The notes beneath the pieces are model-generated. The model did no database searches. It saw only the letters and a program-made list of their open reading frames with translations, and was not told where the DNA came from. From the NCBI GenBank assembly GCA_026874595.1, contig CM049313.1, forward strand, positions 17,855,508 to 17,919,507: a stretch of DNA of 64,000 bases. Direction: 5' to 3'. This DNA is from Sipunculus nudus. Lineage: Eukaryota; Annelida; Sipuncula; Golfingiida; Sipunculidae. The translations under genes were made by a program, and so were the position numbers. Below are positions 44,612 to 58,199 of this stretch, piece by piece; the first letter of the stretch is position 1; the number at the start of each line of letters is the position of its first letter.

Positions 44612-46654
44612 ATGTGAAAAGAGATGTCTTTCGTCTTATGAATACATTTGTGAGGATAGAAAAAGTGTGTATGAAAGTTCGTTTAACGTAAGTATGAGCT
44701 TGTACTCCAATTATATTATTTCCCCACGATAATACTCAGAAGCGCTGATTCCTCTTCGAAATCAGCAAATTCACATCACATTGCAAACTATACAAATCTG
44801 CATATATGATTTCTTCGGAGTATTTTCTCTAGGCATCCCCGTGCCTATACACAATTTATCTTTGAATAAAACCCAGCAAGCCCAGTGACGGACTCGAAGC
44901 GGAGAAACAGAAAAAGCACGTGTACGGCCCGCTAATAACTTCAAGCGTGGAAACCACGCATCTTACGAGAAAGCCGCAGACAGTACAGGATATGACTATA
45001 ATAAATATAGTTTTCAAAAATATTTGTTAAAACGAGTATTAAAAAACTGAAACTTGGAAGATTTGAAATATTAAGATACCGGAACATAATAAACAGTTAA
45101 AACAATGAAAGTGCCCCTGTCCCCAAACGAGTGGTCTTGGTATATATGTTTACGCATATATCGATCATGCAACATATTGTTTGGAGCTCCGCAACGTCAC
45201 TCAACTGCAATCGTTATGGCCTTGTAGTTCTTCCAGATTCCTTGTAAGTTGTGGGTAGAGTGATTCGTGACAAATTCGTAAATAATTCGTTGGTAGGCGA
45301 TGTTTAGTGATCGAGATGAGTATATCATAGCAATATTTTAAAGAGGTAATACGAAATCAGGAAATTTGTGAGAATTTCGTGGAACATATTGTTTTAATAT
45401 CCATACTTAACGTCAAGGAATGAACACCTCCGATTTTATATAGCCGATCTGATATAGAGTCGATGTTTTGTTTTATATCTAATGAAAAGCAGAAACTCGA
45501 CTTAAAAGGGCCTATTTGGATATGACGTATCAAAGACCATATCTTTCATTCAAAAAAGCAATTAAGTGCCGATCCCACGGGGCACGGTGTACATTTTGCT
45601 TATAACCCCGTGTTTAAAACATGTGGCGTGTTTGAAAAGGACAAAATATGGCTTTGCTTCAGTTGCTCTCAATATGGATATCCATTGAATTTCATTATCT
45701 GCACATGCGAAATCAGCCACCTTCAGAGAATGTTTCTTTCTCTTCGCTGACATCGGCAAGTGAACCATTTTACAAACAACATGTATATAAACAAGCTCAG
45801 CAGTCTTTGAAGGGGTGCAATACACACTTTTCTCTGCAAACATAACCTACAGTCCACTGAGACGAACCGACGCCATGTCATAAATCACATAAATAGGTAA
45901 GGCCGATGAATTACTGATTTTAATTATGTAACACAACTTTGGGTTATTGGTTACATATCGGAAAGGAGTCGTTTCGAGTCGTGCCGAAATTCGTAGAAAA
46001 ATGAATCTAGTTCAATTGTGATTTATAATTATTTATTGAAATCTCTTTGCATTATCTTTATAGAATTTCAAAGACATTTTTCCTATAAATTAATATTTAT
46101 GGTGCGTTTTCTCGCAGCTCTCAAATAATGGCACAGACATGTTCTTGTCAATCGTTGCCAATACAAAAAATTACTGGGAGAGTTAATATGAAAGCATGTT
46201 TATTAAATAGAGACAGACTTTTGGCATGTATTTTGATGTATTTCTTCGGATAGTTTATGGCACGGGAAGAAGTCCCAAGTTACGGAAAATTGCCATCCAA
46301 ATGGTTATCCCGACAGAAAATGGTGTTTTCAAACTCATAAATGCCCCTAGGGTGAATCGGAGAAAGTTATTTCCTATGATTAGATATATTTATATAATTA
46401 AACGCTATGATATTAACAAAGGAAAACATGAGGTATGACCTACTTTTTCCCTAGGTAAAAGCGAAATTATTTAGGTCTTGACACAACTAAAAATATCTTT
46501 AAATCCGGAGCAGAGTTTAACAAAACATTATGGAATTCCTCCAGACCTATCTTCATGAAAGATCTAAATCTGTCGACCTATTTTTTCAAATACTTAATAT
46601 TGAATTATTGCTGAAACTGTGGCTACCAGACTGAAAACAATTCTTCTAAATTAA
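44612..46654. other. 3' flank of the peptide gene, U2
   Basis: Collinear with 20300-22346, with no gene recognised beyond the two short frames (45562-45843 minus, 46226-46438 plus). Confidence 0.5.
46226..46438 (+). CDS. Basic 70-residue open frame, U2
   Basis: Same frame as 21918-22130, with one silent AGG to AGA change. No known family. Confidence 0.2.
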   Translation: MYFDVFLRIVYGTGRSPKLRKIAIQMVIPTENGVFKLINAPRVNRRKLFPMIRYIYIIKRYDINKGKHEV

Positions 46655-47297
46655 ATACATGAAAATGAAACAGGATTCTTGAAAGACAGCTACACGGGAG
46701 AAAATGTGAATGTGGTATTGAAAAGTGTCCATCATTCCATGCAGGACTGGATGTCAAAATATATTGCTCATAATGGGGGATTTTGAAAACACAATAAACT
46801 ATAGTCTTGTTTCATATTACAGCTTTTAAGCACTTTAAGCTTGGTCCAAAAATAATAAAAAAAATAAGTCGAATGAGCTGTTAAACAATTAACGGATGGC
46901 ATCCAGTCTGTTTTAAGTTTCAAGGAATATCCAGTAAGGCAGTCCTATTTCACCTTATAAATTTTGTCTTTTTGTTGAAATTAAAGCAGAGAATAAGGCT
47001 GAAGATTGATGCATTATTGACAATGATGATAGTTAAAATATGCACTTGACATCGTCATTTTTCTTGTAAATATACGGTCAATGAATGGATCGTTAAAGCT
47101 ATATATCCAATTCTCCAGTAAATCAAAGCATGTTTTTGATGATTGGACAGCTGTGGTATTTTCCAGGTGAACATTTAACGTAATTAATCCTGATACAGTA
47201 AATGTTATGAATCAACCAATTTTGGTTCATCCATCATGGATGAATAGCAAACTTTTTTTTTTCAAGTAGAAAAGAATAATTATCTTTGATTACTTTC

Positions 47298-50200
47298 TAT
47301 TGTTGCACCTTAAGTTACAGTAATATGCGATATATATGTATAGTGATTGTACTTATGCAGAGGGGCAGCTATTAAAGAAAAGGCGATTAAGGATGTGATC
47401 ATCATGAACTATAAATTTATCACTGTATCATTTGCCACTTACGTTATATTTAATTGTTATATCTACATTGTTATTGGTCAGTTGTTTCACACGTTTAAAA
47501 ACTATGACCTAAATGTAAAGTAGAACTGATTACATACAGAAAGGTGATATAGACTCCTGTATCAGATGCTGACCAGATATTTATTATAATGATAAAAACA
47601 ATATAACAATCATTGGATTTTGTACCAGTTCGAGAGAACGTTTTAAGGGAGTATATTGTTACATTTATCATTTGTAGAACTCAAAAACCTAAATAAAAGT
47701 TGTTTTTAATGTCAAATCCTGTGTATAAATGTTTCTCTTAGGTGAATGGATCGTATTCCTTTTAATACGTCCTTATAACTTTGATTACACGTTTCAGCAG
47801 TGCTTTTTGTTCCCGAAAGTACCATGGTGCGAACTTTGTCGAAACATTGTCAGTACAGAACGTCGTTCAAATGTTTTATTGAGAAAACATTATAACACTG
47901 TTTAAAAAAAACTTTCCACTTTGCCGTTGCAATATCGTTTTGTAGGAAACTAATGTAAAACGTTGTATGTTTCCTGTATGTGACTGGATCGTTTCCCACC
48001 GAATACGTGCAAATAACCTTGATAAAACGTTTACAAAATGTCCAAACATCCTTTCAGAACCCGATAAAACCATTGTAAGAACGTCATCGAGACCCTGTTT
48101 GATCACCATTTAGCGGCGTTAAGCTAACGTTGTCAGATTATTGTTGGAACGTTAGATTATTATAGGAACAATAAATACCCATTTTAAATGATAACAAAAC
48201 GTTTGTATAACATTTACACTTGTTTGTAAGGTTGAGTAAACCTTTTGGCAATGTTTGTTTTGGAAGAAACGTTATTATTACTACAAGAAAACTTTCCTGA
48301 TTCACGTCGTTTTGCTGTTAAAGGAAAAACGTTATCCAAATTAAAAGACGACAGTTAGTACAACGTTGAGGTAATTATATTTGGCTGAACACGTCCTTAC
48401 AACATTGCAGAAACGTCAGATACGCTCCATATCATATTCTTTAATATGTCGCTGAAACATTGCTTAGATGGCATATGAGTGTACTTCTAATGGCGTTGTG
48501 AAAACGTCGACAAGACGCCGTTGGGTCACCATTTTTCGACGTAACGGTAATGTTGTCAGGTTGTTGTGGGAATAATAAACATATTTTTAATGTTAACAAA
48601 ACGTTCTAATAACATTTTAAACGTTTTTGTAAGGTTGAATGAACGTTGTGGCAACGTTTGTTGTGAAAAAAAACGTTATTATTACTACAAGAAAACTTTC
48701 CTGATTCACGTTGTTTTGCTGTTAAAGGAAAAACGTTATCCCAACTAAAACACGACAGTTAGTACAACGTTGAGGTAAACATTTTGGGCTAAACACGTCC
48801 TAACAACATTGCAGAAACGTCAGATACGCTCCATATCATATTCTTTAATATGTCGCTGAAACATTGCTTAAATGGCATATGAGTGTACTTCTAATGGCGT
48901 TGTGAAAACGTCGCCAAGACGCCGTTGGGTCACCATTTTGCGGCGTTACGGTAACGTTGTCAGGTTGTTGTGGGAACAATAAACATATTTTAAATGTTAA
49001 CAAAACGTTCTAGTAACATTTTAAACGTTTTTGTCAGGTTGAATGAACGTTGTGGCAACGTTTGTTGTGGAAAAAAACGTTATTATTACTACAAGAAAAC
49101 TTTCCTGATTCACGTTGTTTTGCTGTTAAAGGAAAAACGTTATCCCAACTAAAACACGACAGTTAGTACAACGTTGAGGTAACCATTTTGGGCTAAACAC
49201 GTCCTTACAACATTGCAGAAACGTCAGATACGCTCCATATCATATTCTTTAATATGTCGCTGAAACATTGCTTAGATGGCATATGAGTGTACTTCTAATG
49301 GCGTTGTGAAAACGTCGCCAAGACGCCGTTGGGTCACCATTTTGCGGCGTTACGGTAACGTTGTCAGGTTGTTGTGGAAACAATAAACATATTTTTAATG
49401 TTAACAAAACGTTCTAATAACATTTTAAACGTTTTTGTAAATTTGAATGAACGTTGTGGCAACGTTTGTTGTGAAAAAAAGTTATTATTACTACAAGAAA
49501 ACTTTCCTGATTCACGTTGTTTTGCTGTTAAAGGAAAAACGTTATCCCAACTAAAACACGACAGTTAGTACAACGTTGAGGTAACCATTTTGGGCTAAAC
49601 ACGTCCTTACAACATTGCAGAAACGTCAGATACGCTCCATATCATATTCTTTAATATGTCGCTGAAACATTGCTTAGATGGCATATGAGTGTACTTCTAA
49701 TGGCGTTGTGAAAACGTCGCCAAGACGCCGTTGGGTCACCATTTTTCGACGTTACGGTAACGTTGTCAGGTTGTTGTGGAAACAATAAACATATTTTTAA
49801 TGTTAACAAAACGTTCTAATAACATTTTAAACGTTTTTGTAAATTTGAATGAACGTTGTGGCAACGTTTGTTGTGAAAAAAAGTTATTATTACTACAAGA
49901 AAACTTTCCTGATTCACGTTGTTTTGCTGTTAAAGGAAAAACGTTATCCCAACTAAAACACGACAGTTAGTACAACGTTGAGGTAACCATTTTGGGCTAA
50001 ACACGTCCTTACAACATTGCAGAAACGTCAGATACGCTCCATATCATATTCTTTAATATGTCGCTGAAACATTGCTTAGATGGCATATGAGTGTACTTCT
50101 AATGGCGTTGTGAAAACGTCGCCAAGACGCCGTTGGGTCACCATTTTTCGACGTTACACTAACGTTGTCAGGTTGTTGTGGGAACAATAATCATATTTTT

Positions 50201-50408
50201 AATGTTAACAAAACGTTCTGATAACATTTTAAACGTTTTTGCAAGGTTGAGTAAACGTTTTGGCAACGTTTGTTGTGAAAAAAAAGTTATTATTACTACA
50301 AGAAAACTTTCCTGATTCACGTTGTTTTGCTGTTAAAGGAAAAACGTTATCCCAACTAAAACACGACGGTTAGTACAACGTTGAGGTAACTATTTTTGGC
50401 TAGCCGGG
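47298..50408. repeat. AACGTT-rich satellite block inside U3
   Basis: Unrelated to the rest of the window. A degenerate left part (47298 to about 48060) leads into about five and a half monomers of 401-405 bp. The landmark GGCGTTGTGAAAACGTCG occurs at about 48493, 48896, 49300, 49702 and 50104. The inner monomers are nearly identical and the left ones diverged. Each monomer carries a dozen or so ACGT-centred words, many of them the palindrome AACGTT (for example GAACGTTGTGGCAACGTTTG). The 60-64 codon frames seen once per monomer are a by-product of repetition. It ends abruptly at TAGCCGGG before unit sequence resumes at 50409. Confidence 0.92.
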
Positions 50409-50858
50409 ATGTATATAAACAAGCTCAGCAGTCTTTGAAGGGGTGCAATACACACTTTTCTCAGAAAACATAACCTACAGTCCACTGAGACGAACCGACG
50501 CCATGTCATAAATCACATAAATAGGTAAGGCCGATGAATTACTGATTTTAATTATGTAACACAACATTGGGTTTTTGGTTACATATCGGAAAGGAGTCGT
50601 TTCGAGTCGTGCCGAAATTCGTAGAAAAATGAATCTAGTTCAATTGTGATTTATGTTATAATTATTTATTGAAATCTCTTTGCATTATCTTTATAGAATT
50701 TCAAAGACATTTTTCCTATAAATTAATATTAATGGTGCGTTTTCTCGCAGCTCTCAAATAATGGCACAGACATGTTCTTGTCAATCGTTGTCAATACAAA
50801 AAATTACTGGGAGAGTTAATATGAAAGCATGTTTATTAAATAGAGACAGACTTTTGGC

Positions 50859-51071
50859 ATGTATTTTGATGTATTTCTTCGGATAGTTTATGGCACGGGA
50901 AGAAGTCCCAAGTTACGGAAAATTGCCATCCAAATGGTTATTCCGACAGAAAATGGTGTTTTCAAACTCATAAATGCCCCTAGGGTGAATCGGAGGAAGT
51001 TATTTCCTATGATTAGATATATTTATATAATTAAACGCTATGATATTAACAAAGGAAAACATGAGGTATGA
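50859..51071 (+). CDS. Basic 70-residue open frame, U3
   Basis: Same frame again, retained in the gutted unit just downstream of the satellite, with one silent ATC to ATT change. Confidence 0.2.
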   Translation: MYFDVFLRIVYGTGRSPKLRKIAIQMVIPTENGVFKLINAPRVNRRKLFPMIRYIYIIKRYDINKGKHEV

Positions 51072-52657
51072 CCTACTTTTTCCCTAGGTAAAAGCGAAAT
51101 TATTTAGGTCTTGACACAACTAAAAATATCTTTAAATCCGGAGCAGAGTTTAACAAAACATTATGGAATTCCTCCAGACCTATCTTCATGAAAGATCTAA
51201 ATCTGTCGACCTATTTTTTCAAATACTTAATATTGAATTATTGCTGAAACTGTGGCTACCAGACTGAAAACAATTCTTCTAAATTAAATACATGAAAATG
51301 AAACAGGATTCTTGAAAGACAGCTACACGGGAGAAAATGTGAATGTGGTATTGAAAAGTGTCCATCATTCCATGCAGGACTGGATGTCAAAATATATTGC
51401 TCATAATGGGGGATTTTGAAAACACAATAAACTATAGTCTTGTTTCATATTACAGCTTTTAATCACTTTAAGCTTGGTCCAAAAATAATAAAAAAAAAAG
51501 TCGAATGAGCTGTTAAACAATTAACGGATGGCATCCAGTCTGTTTTAAGTTTCAAGGAATATCCAGTAAGGCAGTCCTATTACACCTTATAAATTTTGTC
51601 TTTTTGTTGAAATTAAAGCAGAGAATAAGGCTGAAGATTGATGCATTATTGACAATGATGATAGTTAAAATATGCACTTGACATCGTCATTTTTCTTGTA
51701 AATATACGGTCAATGAATGGATCGTTAAAGCTATTTATCCAATTCTCCAGTAAATCAAAGCATGTTTTTGATGATTGGACAGCTGTGGTATTTTCCAGGT
51801 GAACATTTAACGTAATTAATCCTGATACAGTAAATGTTATGAATCAACCAATTTTGGTTCATCCATCATGGATGAATAGCAAACTTTTTTTTCAAGTAGA
51901 AAAGAATAATTATCTTTGATTACTTTCAACTAAAATATGCATTTCTAATTGAAGATCATTTAGGGCTTAACGTTGATTTCGTTTGATAAATTATGGTCAA
52001 TGCCTGCCCATAATGGAGATCAAAATGGTATCAGCAATGAAGGCATACCAGGCTGTATTGTTGCAGTCTCGCGTTAAGAAATGAACCCATATAATCGCAT
52101 ATTAAGAGGCCTTTCGTAAGGACTTACAATAGCACAACATTAGCATTTCGGGTGGCTATGTTACCAAAAAAAAAACCACGAATTTCAGTTAATGTAATTA
52201 ACCCTCCGCGGAGCGAGTGTATTTTTTTCTCTCTATTCTGTGTGTGGGTGGGTATACGTGTGTCCGCAACATATCTAGAGAACTGTTTCACTGATGTATT
52301 GAGATTTATCACATAGGTTGCCATTGTAAAAAAAAACTCCAAATTTGTTGTAAATCAAAGAGTAAATAACCCCGGAAAGAGTAATTTATTGGTTTTATGT
52401 ATCAGGTGACGAGAGGGGCGTCAGGACATAAGGGATGGTCAATGTAATCATCCCCATGCTATTCAAAGAACAATATTTATATATTGTAAATATATTAATA
52501 ATTAGAATTGCCGTCCTTGGTTACATTTCTGAGTTTACTTTTATATATTATGTATTTAAACCTGGTTTAGAAGTAACCTATACGGTAAACATAATACCTT
52601 ATTTTTAAAACCTTATACTTCAATGTAATAAATTTGAAATGTGTAATTCAGACAATA

Positions 52658-52662
<5 letters not shown>

Positions 52663-52733
<71 letters not shown>

Positions 52734-52743
52734 TTTATATATA
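52663..52743. repeat. (TA)n microsatellite, U4 leader
   Basis: Long TA tract at the same locus as 1360-1438. Confidence 0.95.
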
Positions 52744-54276
52744 AACATATGCATATTAGTTGTAGGAATCGTTTGCAAAATATAGTTGATGACTGAAAGA
52801 TAGAAAACAGCCGATGATCGATTATTAATCGATTATTTTATTTACCGTCAATATTACCACGAAATATGTTGTATAAGATTACACGGTAAATATTGAACAA
52901 GTAAATTCAGTCTAACTTTTATATCACACTGAAAGTTAAGCAAAGGCAGGTTTGTTGACCTTTATTCGTTGCACAAGGTTGAGTTTTAATGTTGAGCACA
53001 AAGGTTCTTTCTAAAATATCTGACAGAACAAGAAAATGTATTGGGATAATATATAGACTTATATGGATGTGCATATATGAAAATTTGTGTTCGATTATGC
53101 AAATAATACGCAATCGATGGTCGTTGATGAAACTGGGAACAGATATGGCCATCTTTCGTCTGCGGGTCGTTTCCCTGAAGGTTACACTGACACATTAATT
53201 TTCCCACTTTGTTATGTTTAATAATCTACATATTGCTCCTATATAGACGTAGATTCTTGTCAGTCCTGTTTCAGTTCCTGATCGCTAGTCCCCCGCTCTG
53301 TTTACTTTTAACCAGTAATTGCTACCATGAGTATATCGATTTCGAGCTATCATGCAGTTCGCGTCGACGCCACCAGGTAGCGCTACCTGCCGAGGTTGTG
53401 TCCACGAAAATCTGTCCTTCTGTTGGCCGACCTCTGGCTCTCTATTTCAATGTTCTAGGCCTTTTATATGAAACAGGTAATTATTTATATTTTAAATATC
53501 CCTCAACTACAGTCCCATTTCTTGCCATCTTTATTTTTCGCAAATGCACCGAGTCACCCTGGTCCTGCCTTTAATTCCGGTGCTGAAACCGTTCCCAGAG
53601 ACGCGAAATGGCGGTGTAACCTGAAAGGTGTCGATAAATCAACGTAGGCCTACACGTTATAGTGACCTTATTCCGGGTCCGGTCAATGTCGGCCCATTTT
53701 GTGAGTGAGCAGGCATTAAATATTACAGGGCAGCAGGGAATATGTATGAGGAAAAGTTTATTGTTTCCAGAAGCTTAGGAGACATAAGACTTTTGATAAT
53801 ATGATGGTGTGTGGATGGGTCGGAAGGTGGCGACAACTGTGCTGAATCATAGTGCACTATAGAAACTGGTTTCTACCGGAAAAATGAGATACAGGACCCC
53901 CTTTTATTTACTAGACTAAAATAAAATTTTGGGTGTTGATCTTGAGTTCGATGGATAACATGATGCCAAACACTCAATAGAAAAAAAATTTCCTGTGACT
54001 CCAAGGTGTGGACCTATATAACAATATGTAGGGCCTTGACATACGTCCCTCTAACCTGCAGGACATTTTCACGAAATGCAGCAACTATTTACAACTCGGG
54101 AGAACTAAAAACAGATAGTAAGTAAAACCGAAACATCCGAACAATAATTTACTTTTACGGCGGGATAAAAAAAAAATATGTTTAAATGATTATTTTTCCC
54201 CAAAACGTTTTAAAAATACATTTTGAATTTAAATCATGAATGCCCAAGTTTTTGCAAAAAAAAAACCTGGCTCAAC

Positions 54277-54374
54277 AACACACACACACACACTTACACA
54301 CCAAGAGCCCCCTCCCCAAACATTTTTACACCCCCCCCCCAACATTTTACCCCCTCCTCCGCCCCCCTGACACC
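54277..54374. repeat. CA-repeat and C-rich tract, U4
   Basis: Same locus as 2946-3043, with a longer CA run and a shorter C run than U2. Confidence 0.85.
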
Positions 54375-55579
54375 CCATTAAAAAAATCATATCTTACTAT
54401 GAATTAATAAATCAAATGGCAGTAGAATGTGTGAAACTTTAACATAATACAATAGCAGAGAGCCTGGTTCTTTGAAGCAGAAATGGTTGTTTTCACCCAT
54501 TGCGGGTCGATCTTTTTTTTACACACCAGGACCAAAAATATGCGGGTTTGGTCCCGAACTTTTTTTTTGCTCGAACAAGTTAGAACTCTCTGCATATACT
54601 TTAAAAAATATTTCGTGTCAGGTTTGGGTAAATGTATTCAGTATACAGGGGGCCATGGTGTTTGGTCATTGGGTTTAAAGTCAAGGGCAGCCAAAGGCCA
54701 ACCACGATACCCAAGGGCATTTTTCTGTTATTTCAATTGAAAATTCTCAGGAATAACTCGGGTTAAATCACATTCCAGGACGCCAAGTGTGAACGCAATC
54801 TCCGTCCCAGGGTTTGTGTCCCCATATCGGATTTTTTTTATTATAAGTTTTGGCATATTATAATATTTATATGTTTCTAAACTAGTCCGGATATTCACAC
54901 ATACGGATGAAACTAAAATATGATGAAATAGGAGTCTTTCCACTTGCAAGGTTACGGATATGGCGCTGTATACGGTGATTTCAGCAATGTGTCTGCACGC
55001 TTCCTCATCCGGCGCCGGATACGGATACGTACTGGTATTCCAAACATCAATAATCAAGATGTTATAATATAAAAAAAAAATCAAACGCATTGGTTTTTTT
55101 TCCCACATGACCACAAATACATAAGTTTATGGTTATTCAGGGAGACCAGAGATCTTGATCATATTCATTATATAGTGATACCCATATATAAGATTTGTAT
55201 TCTATGTATAACAATGTGCAATAATATATACTGAGTTATTATTATTGTTATTTATTATTGTGTAACATGGCTTGAGATAACAATTATACGTATTTTGCCT
55301 GATCCTAAGAACAGGTTAAACTAAGGATTTCTATGGTTTCATCCTTACGGTTGAAGTACAGCGAACGTATATTTGGAAACATCCCTGGAAACGGATTGGA
55401 AACATCCGTTTTGATATCCTTACCTGTATCCAGATAGGTATGGGGCACGTGTAGTGTCGGTCTGGCGGTCCTTTGATTCACTGAGTGTTTTTTTTTTGGC
55501 AAATTCCACATAAATTCCCTGTTAGTACCTAACAATTGCTCAAAGAAGCACTGATATAAAGGTGAATCCTAGGAGCCTC

Positions 55580-56022
55580 TTTCACCTGATTGTAAGAATC
55601 GTTAAGTCCAAAGCAAAATCTGGACCGCTAATAAATACCTGCTTCCTGTGCCGTAATGGCCTTATGACTCTGTAAGCTAAAAACAATTTCTGTAACCTAC
55701 AATGCCACCTAAGAACATTCTCCTCAGGTGCCTGTTTCGCCCCATAGAACTGCTCTCTTACTAAATTAATGTTAATGACTTCCCCGAAAGTTAAGTCGAA
55801 TTGTTAAGTTCTTCGGAGGAACTATTGGAAGGCAAACACACGCAGAATTCCGCTGCTGTAGCCCTTAGAGAGGACCTAATGGCTTCCATCACCTCAGCAT
55901 TCGAATTGGGAGGTTTATCTATAGGCACTACACGTGGTACGTACCTCCACTGGAGATACGGAAGGTCTTTAGCAGATAAATCATTGGAAAAGCAAGGTAA
56001 TCTTGGTTTTAGCGTTACCGTG
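55580..56022 (-). pseudogene. Gag/PNMA-like capsid fossil, alpha of U4
   Basis: Same decayed minus-strand Gag piece as in alpha of U2, with a few substitutions. The LPCFS, QWRY, AIRSSL, TFGEV and QFYGAKQ words are still readable across shifted frames. It is flanked by the same spacer as in U2, so it arrived before the units duplicated. Confidence 0.6.
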
Positions 56023-56454
56023 CAGTTAAGACTAGATGTTACAGGGGTGTGTACACGTGTGAGTTCTGCCTAATCTTTAGTCTAATTTCTCCTGGAGTTT
56101 GAGGTGACCCAGGAATATTGTACAGGCAAACCAAAATCACGCCATCTCCATAATCCACAAATTCTGCAGGCTGCGTCAATGTGACCCATGTGGTTCCGGC
56201 GGAGCATGGACCGATCCAGCAAACAATATGGACGACGAATAGGCGGACACCGTTTATTTGGTTCTTGTAACCAACGTGTGAAGGTTGAGGCTACTTAAGG
56301 TGGTGACATATAGAGCTGAACTCAAGCTCAATGAATGACAATTTACAAGAAACATACATTTTGACATACATACAAGCTATAAATACGTTTACAATTCTTT
56401 TCTTTGATACAGAGAGCTCGCGAGTATCCAGCCCTTTTTAAGTACTTAAGTTGC

Positions 56455-56456
<2 letters not shown>

Positions 56457-56543
<87 letters not shown>
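56457..56543. repeat. (TA)n microsatellite in alpha of U4
   Basis: Longer, once-interrupted allele of 27467-27525. Confidence 0.95.
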
Positions 56544-56546
<3 letters not shown>

Positions 56547-56851
56547 AGAACGGAAGACGCCTTTTAGGTAGACTAACTGATTTATGAACATACGAGCTTT
56601 TGAAGCGCACAGGCTTCTTAGTCATGTGTTCATGTTTATGTTTAAAAAAGGTGAGTTTCCAGAGCCAATGTTATATTTGAGCTGTCACTCAAAACGAAAT
56701 GTAAAAACATTGGCGCTGTGTACTCCTGACTGGGCTGGTATGTATTTTCCTTGAAATTTATGCATGACGACAATATAGCCAGAAAGTCATCAGAGGACAC
56801 TTGAGCGGGATCTACGGGTGTTTAGGGAACTAAAAAGTTACTCTGAGTCTT

Positions 56852-57385
56852 TAAAAGGTCATTCATGGATGCAAAAGGTGGGCGAGTATTCCTGAAAACC
56901 TCATTTTCCAGAACTACAAGAAATCTGATATCTGCGATTGTAAAACGAGTTTACACGAATCTTATAGGCATATACGTCGAGTGCAGCAGAGTGCGCTACG
57001 ACTGATACCGAGTTGTGCCCGGGCTGCAAGAACGGAGCACGAACTGTATGAATTCAGCATGATACCCAGAGAAGGCATTCGTAGACGAAAAGAAACCCAA
57101 GACACATGCATGATGCCAGACCAGACATGTTCTCTCTTGATTAGATTGACACTTGTCTTATCTTTGCTGCATGAGACAGTCATCGTGAAACCGGTGGGCT
57201 CTACAACAGAGTCGATGCTGGACATCGTCACACTTGTCACGTTTCGGCTACAGACAGATTTACCAGCCGCTTGTCAGTGGACAATAGATAACTACGAGCT
57301 TCAGGAATTAGTGAAAGTTTGCTATGAGTCATACAAAGAGCCAAACTTTCATAGAATAGTTCCTCGGCTATTATGCACTGCATAG
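56852..57385 (+). CDS. Conserved long open frame, alpha of U4 (possible exon)
   Basis: Same frame as in U2, opened further upstream because a TAG in U2 is TGG here, giving about 177 stop-free codons. The same candidate acceptor lies just inside it. There is no in-frame ATG near its start. Product unknown, and it may simply be an old open stretch. Confidence 0.25.
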
Positions 57386-58032
57386 TACCTATAAAAACTT
57401 TTAACTGTAATTGTTTACATCAATAGTACATTTAGTTATGACAACTTGACAATCAAGCAGATCGAGATACAAGCTGAAGATCAGTTAGGAGTGTTGTGAG
57501 TGACACTCAATAATTACTGCAGTTATTAGTGGTGATAGATTATTAAATTGTCAAACAGCCGTAATTCCATCAGTGGATGCTACAGGTAGATGTCCTCTGG
57601 GATGACCTTAAACTGCTCATACGGCACAATTCAAACCAATCTTGCATTGTCAGAAAGGTCGTGGGTGAACGTCATGCTTAAAACTTTAATGACCAAATGT
57701 GAAATTTTACCACCGACAGCATCCCAGGTGCGCATGGGAAAAGAGTGTTTATCATCAAACTAAACAAAACACACATCAGGCTTTTGGCAGTTCTCCGTGC
57801 TTCGTTTGACAGTCCGTGGTTTTATTTCTATGTTCCTTTACAAAGACTTTCATTGTTCCGATACTCCTCCGCGTGCAACGGATGGTAACACAAACACAGT
57901 GATCAAATCAAGTATATTCACCATCGCCTACCGAATTTAAAACATTAACCACGCAGGTCTGAAACCATCAACATTGTAACAATAGACGAGGATTCTACGC
58001 AGGTTTGTTACAGGTAAGGACGATAATGACTC

Positions 58033-58199
58033 ATGAGGATGGAGGAACAGTCGAGTGGTAACACTGTCGGCTTTCACGTATGGCGACCCTGGTTTCATTC
58101 AGGGCGTGGCTATAAGAGCGGTTTGTAGTGGCCGGACTAAGACCTGTTTATTCCCCTTGCTATTCGGTACCGAACGCTACCATCCGCGCCACGGCGAGT
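58033..58199 (+). mobile_element. tRNA-derived SINE-like element, alpha of U4
   Basis: Same element as 29008-29170 with the same A-box-like GAGTGGTAACAC and B-box-like GGTTTCATTC. Confidence 0.42.

Larger units (their letters stand above)
22347..46654. repeat. Segmental duplication unit U2
   Basis: Second and most complete copy of the tandem unit, 24,308 bp. It keeps the whole alpha block (26478-31308) and the fuller retrotransposon copy that U1 lacks. It has lost about 1 kb in the first intron of the peptide gene, equivalent to U1 18465-19446. Collinearity with U1 is continuous otherwise, so the two are recent duplicates and not independent families of repeats. Confidence 0.95.
46655..51287. 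repeat. Gutted duplication unit U3 with satellite core
   Basis: This unit consists of 643 bp matching the start of U1 (46655-47297), a 3,111 bp unrelated block (47298-50408) and 879 bp matching the end of the unit (50409-51287, equivalent to U1 21467-22346). About 20.8 kb of the normal unit, including the peptide gene and blocks alpha and beta, is absent. The flanks are as similar to U1 and U2 as those are to each other, so the loss is recent. Confidence 0.93.
51288..55470. other. Leader region L of U4, no gene recognised
   Basis: Collinear with the leader of U1 and U2, with a long (TA)n tract (52663-52743) and the CA/C-rich tract (54277-54374). A 3 bp deletion near 53541 breaks the plus-strand frame seen in U2. 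No gene, RNA or transposon is recognised. Confidence 0.7.

Noticed and set aside
49374-49970. Repeated 64-codon frame in the satellite monomers
   Set aside because: It repeats with the monomer period, has no protein features, and is broken in other monomers. It is a by-product of tandem repetition.
47298-50408. CRISPR-like array
   Set aside because: Repeats are about 403 bp head-to-tail without short repeats and unique spacers, and the DNA is eukaryotic. It is a satellite.
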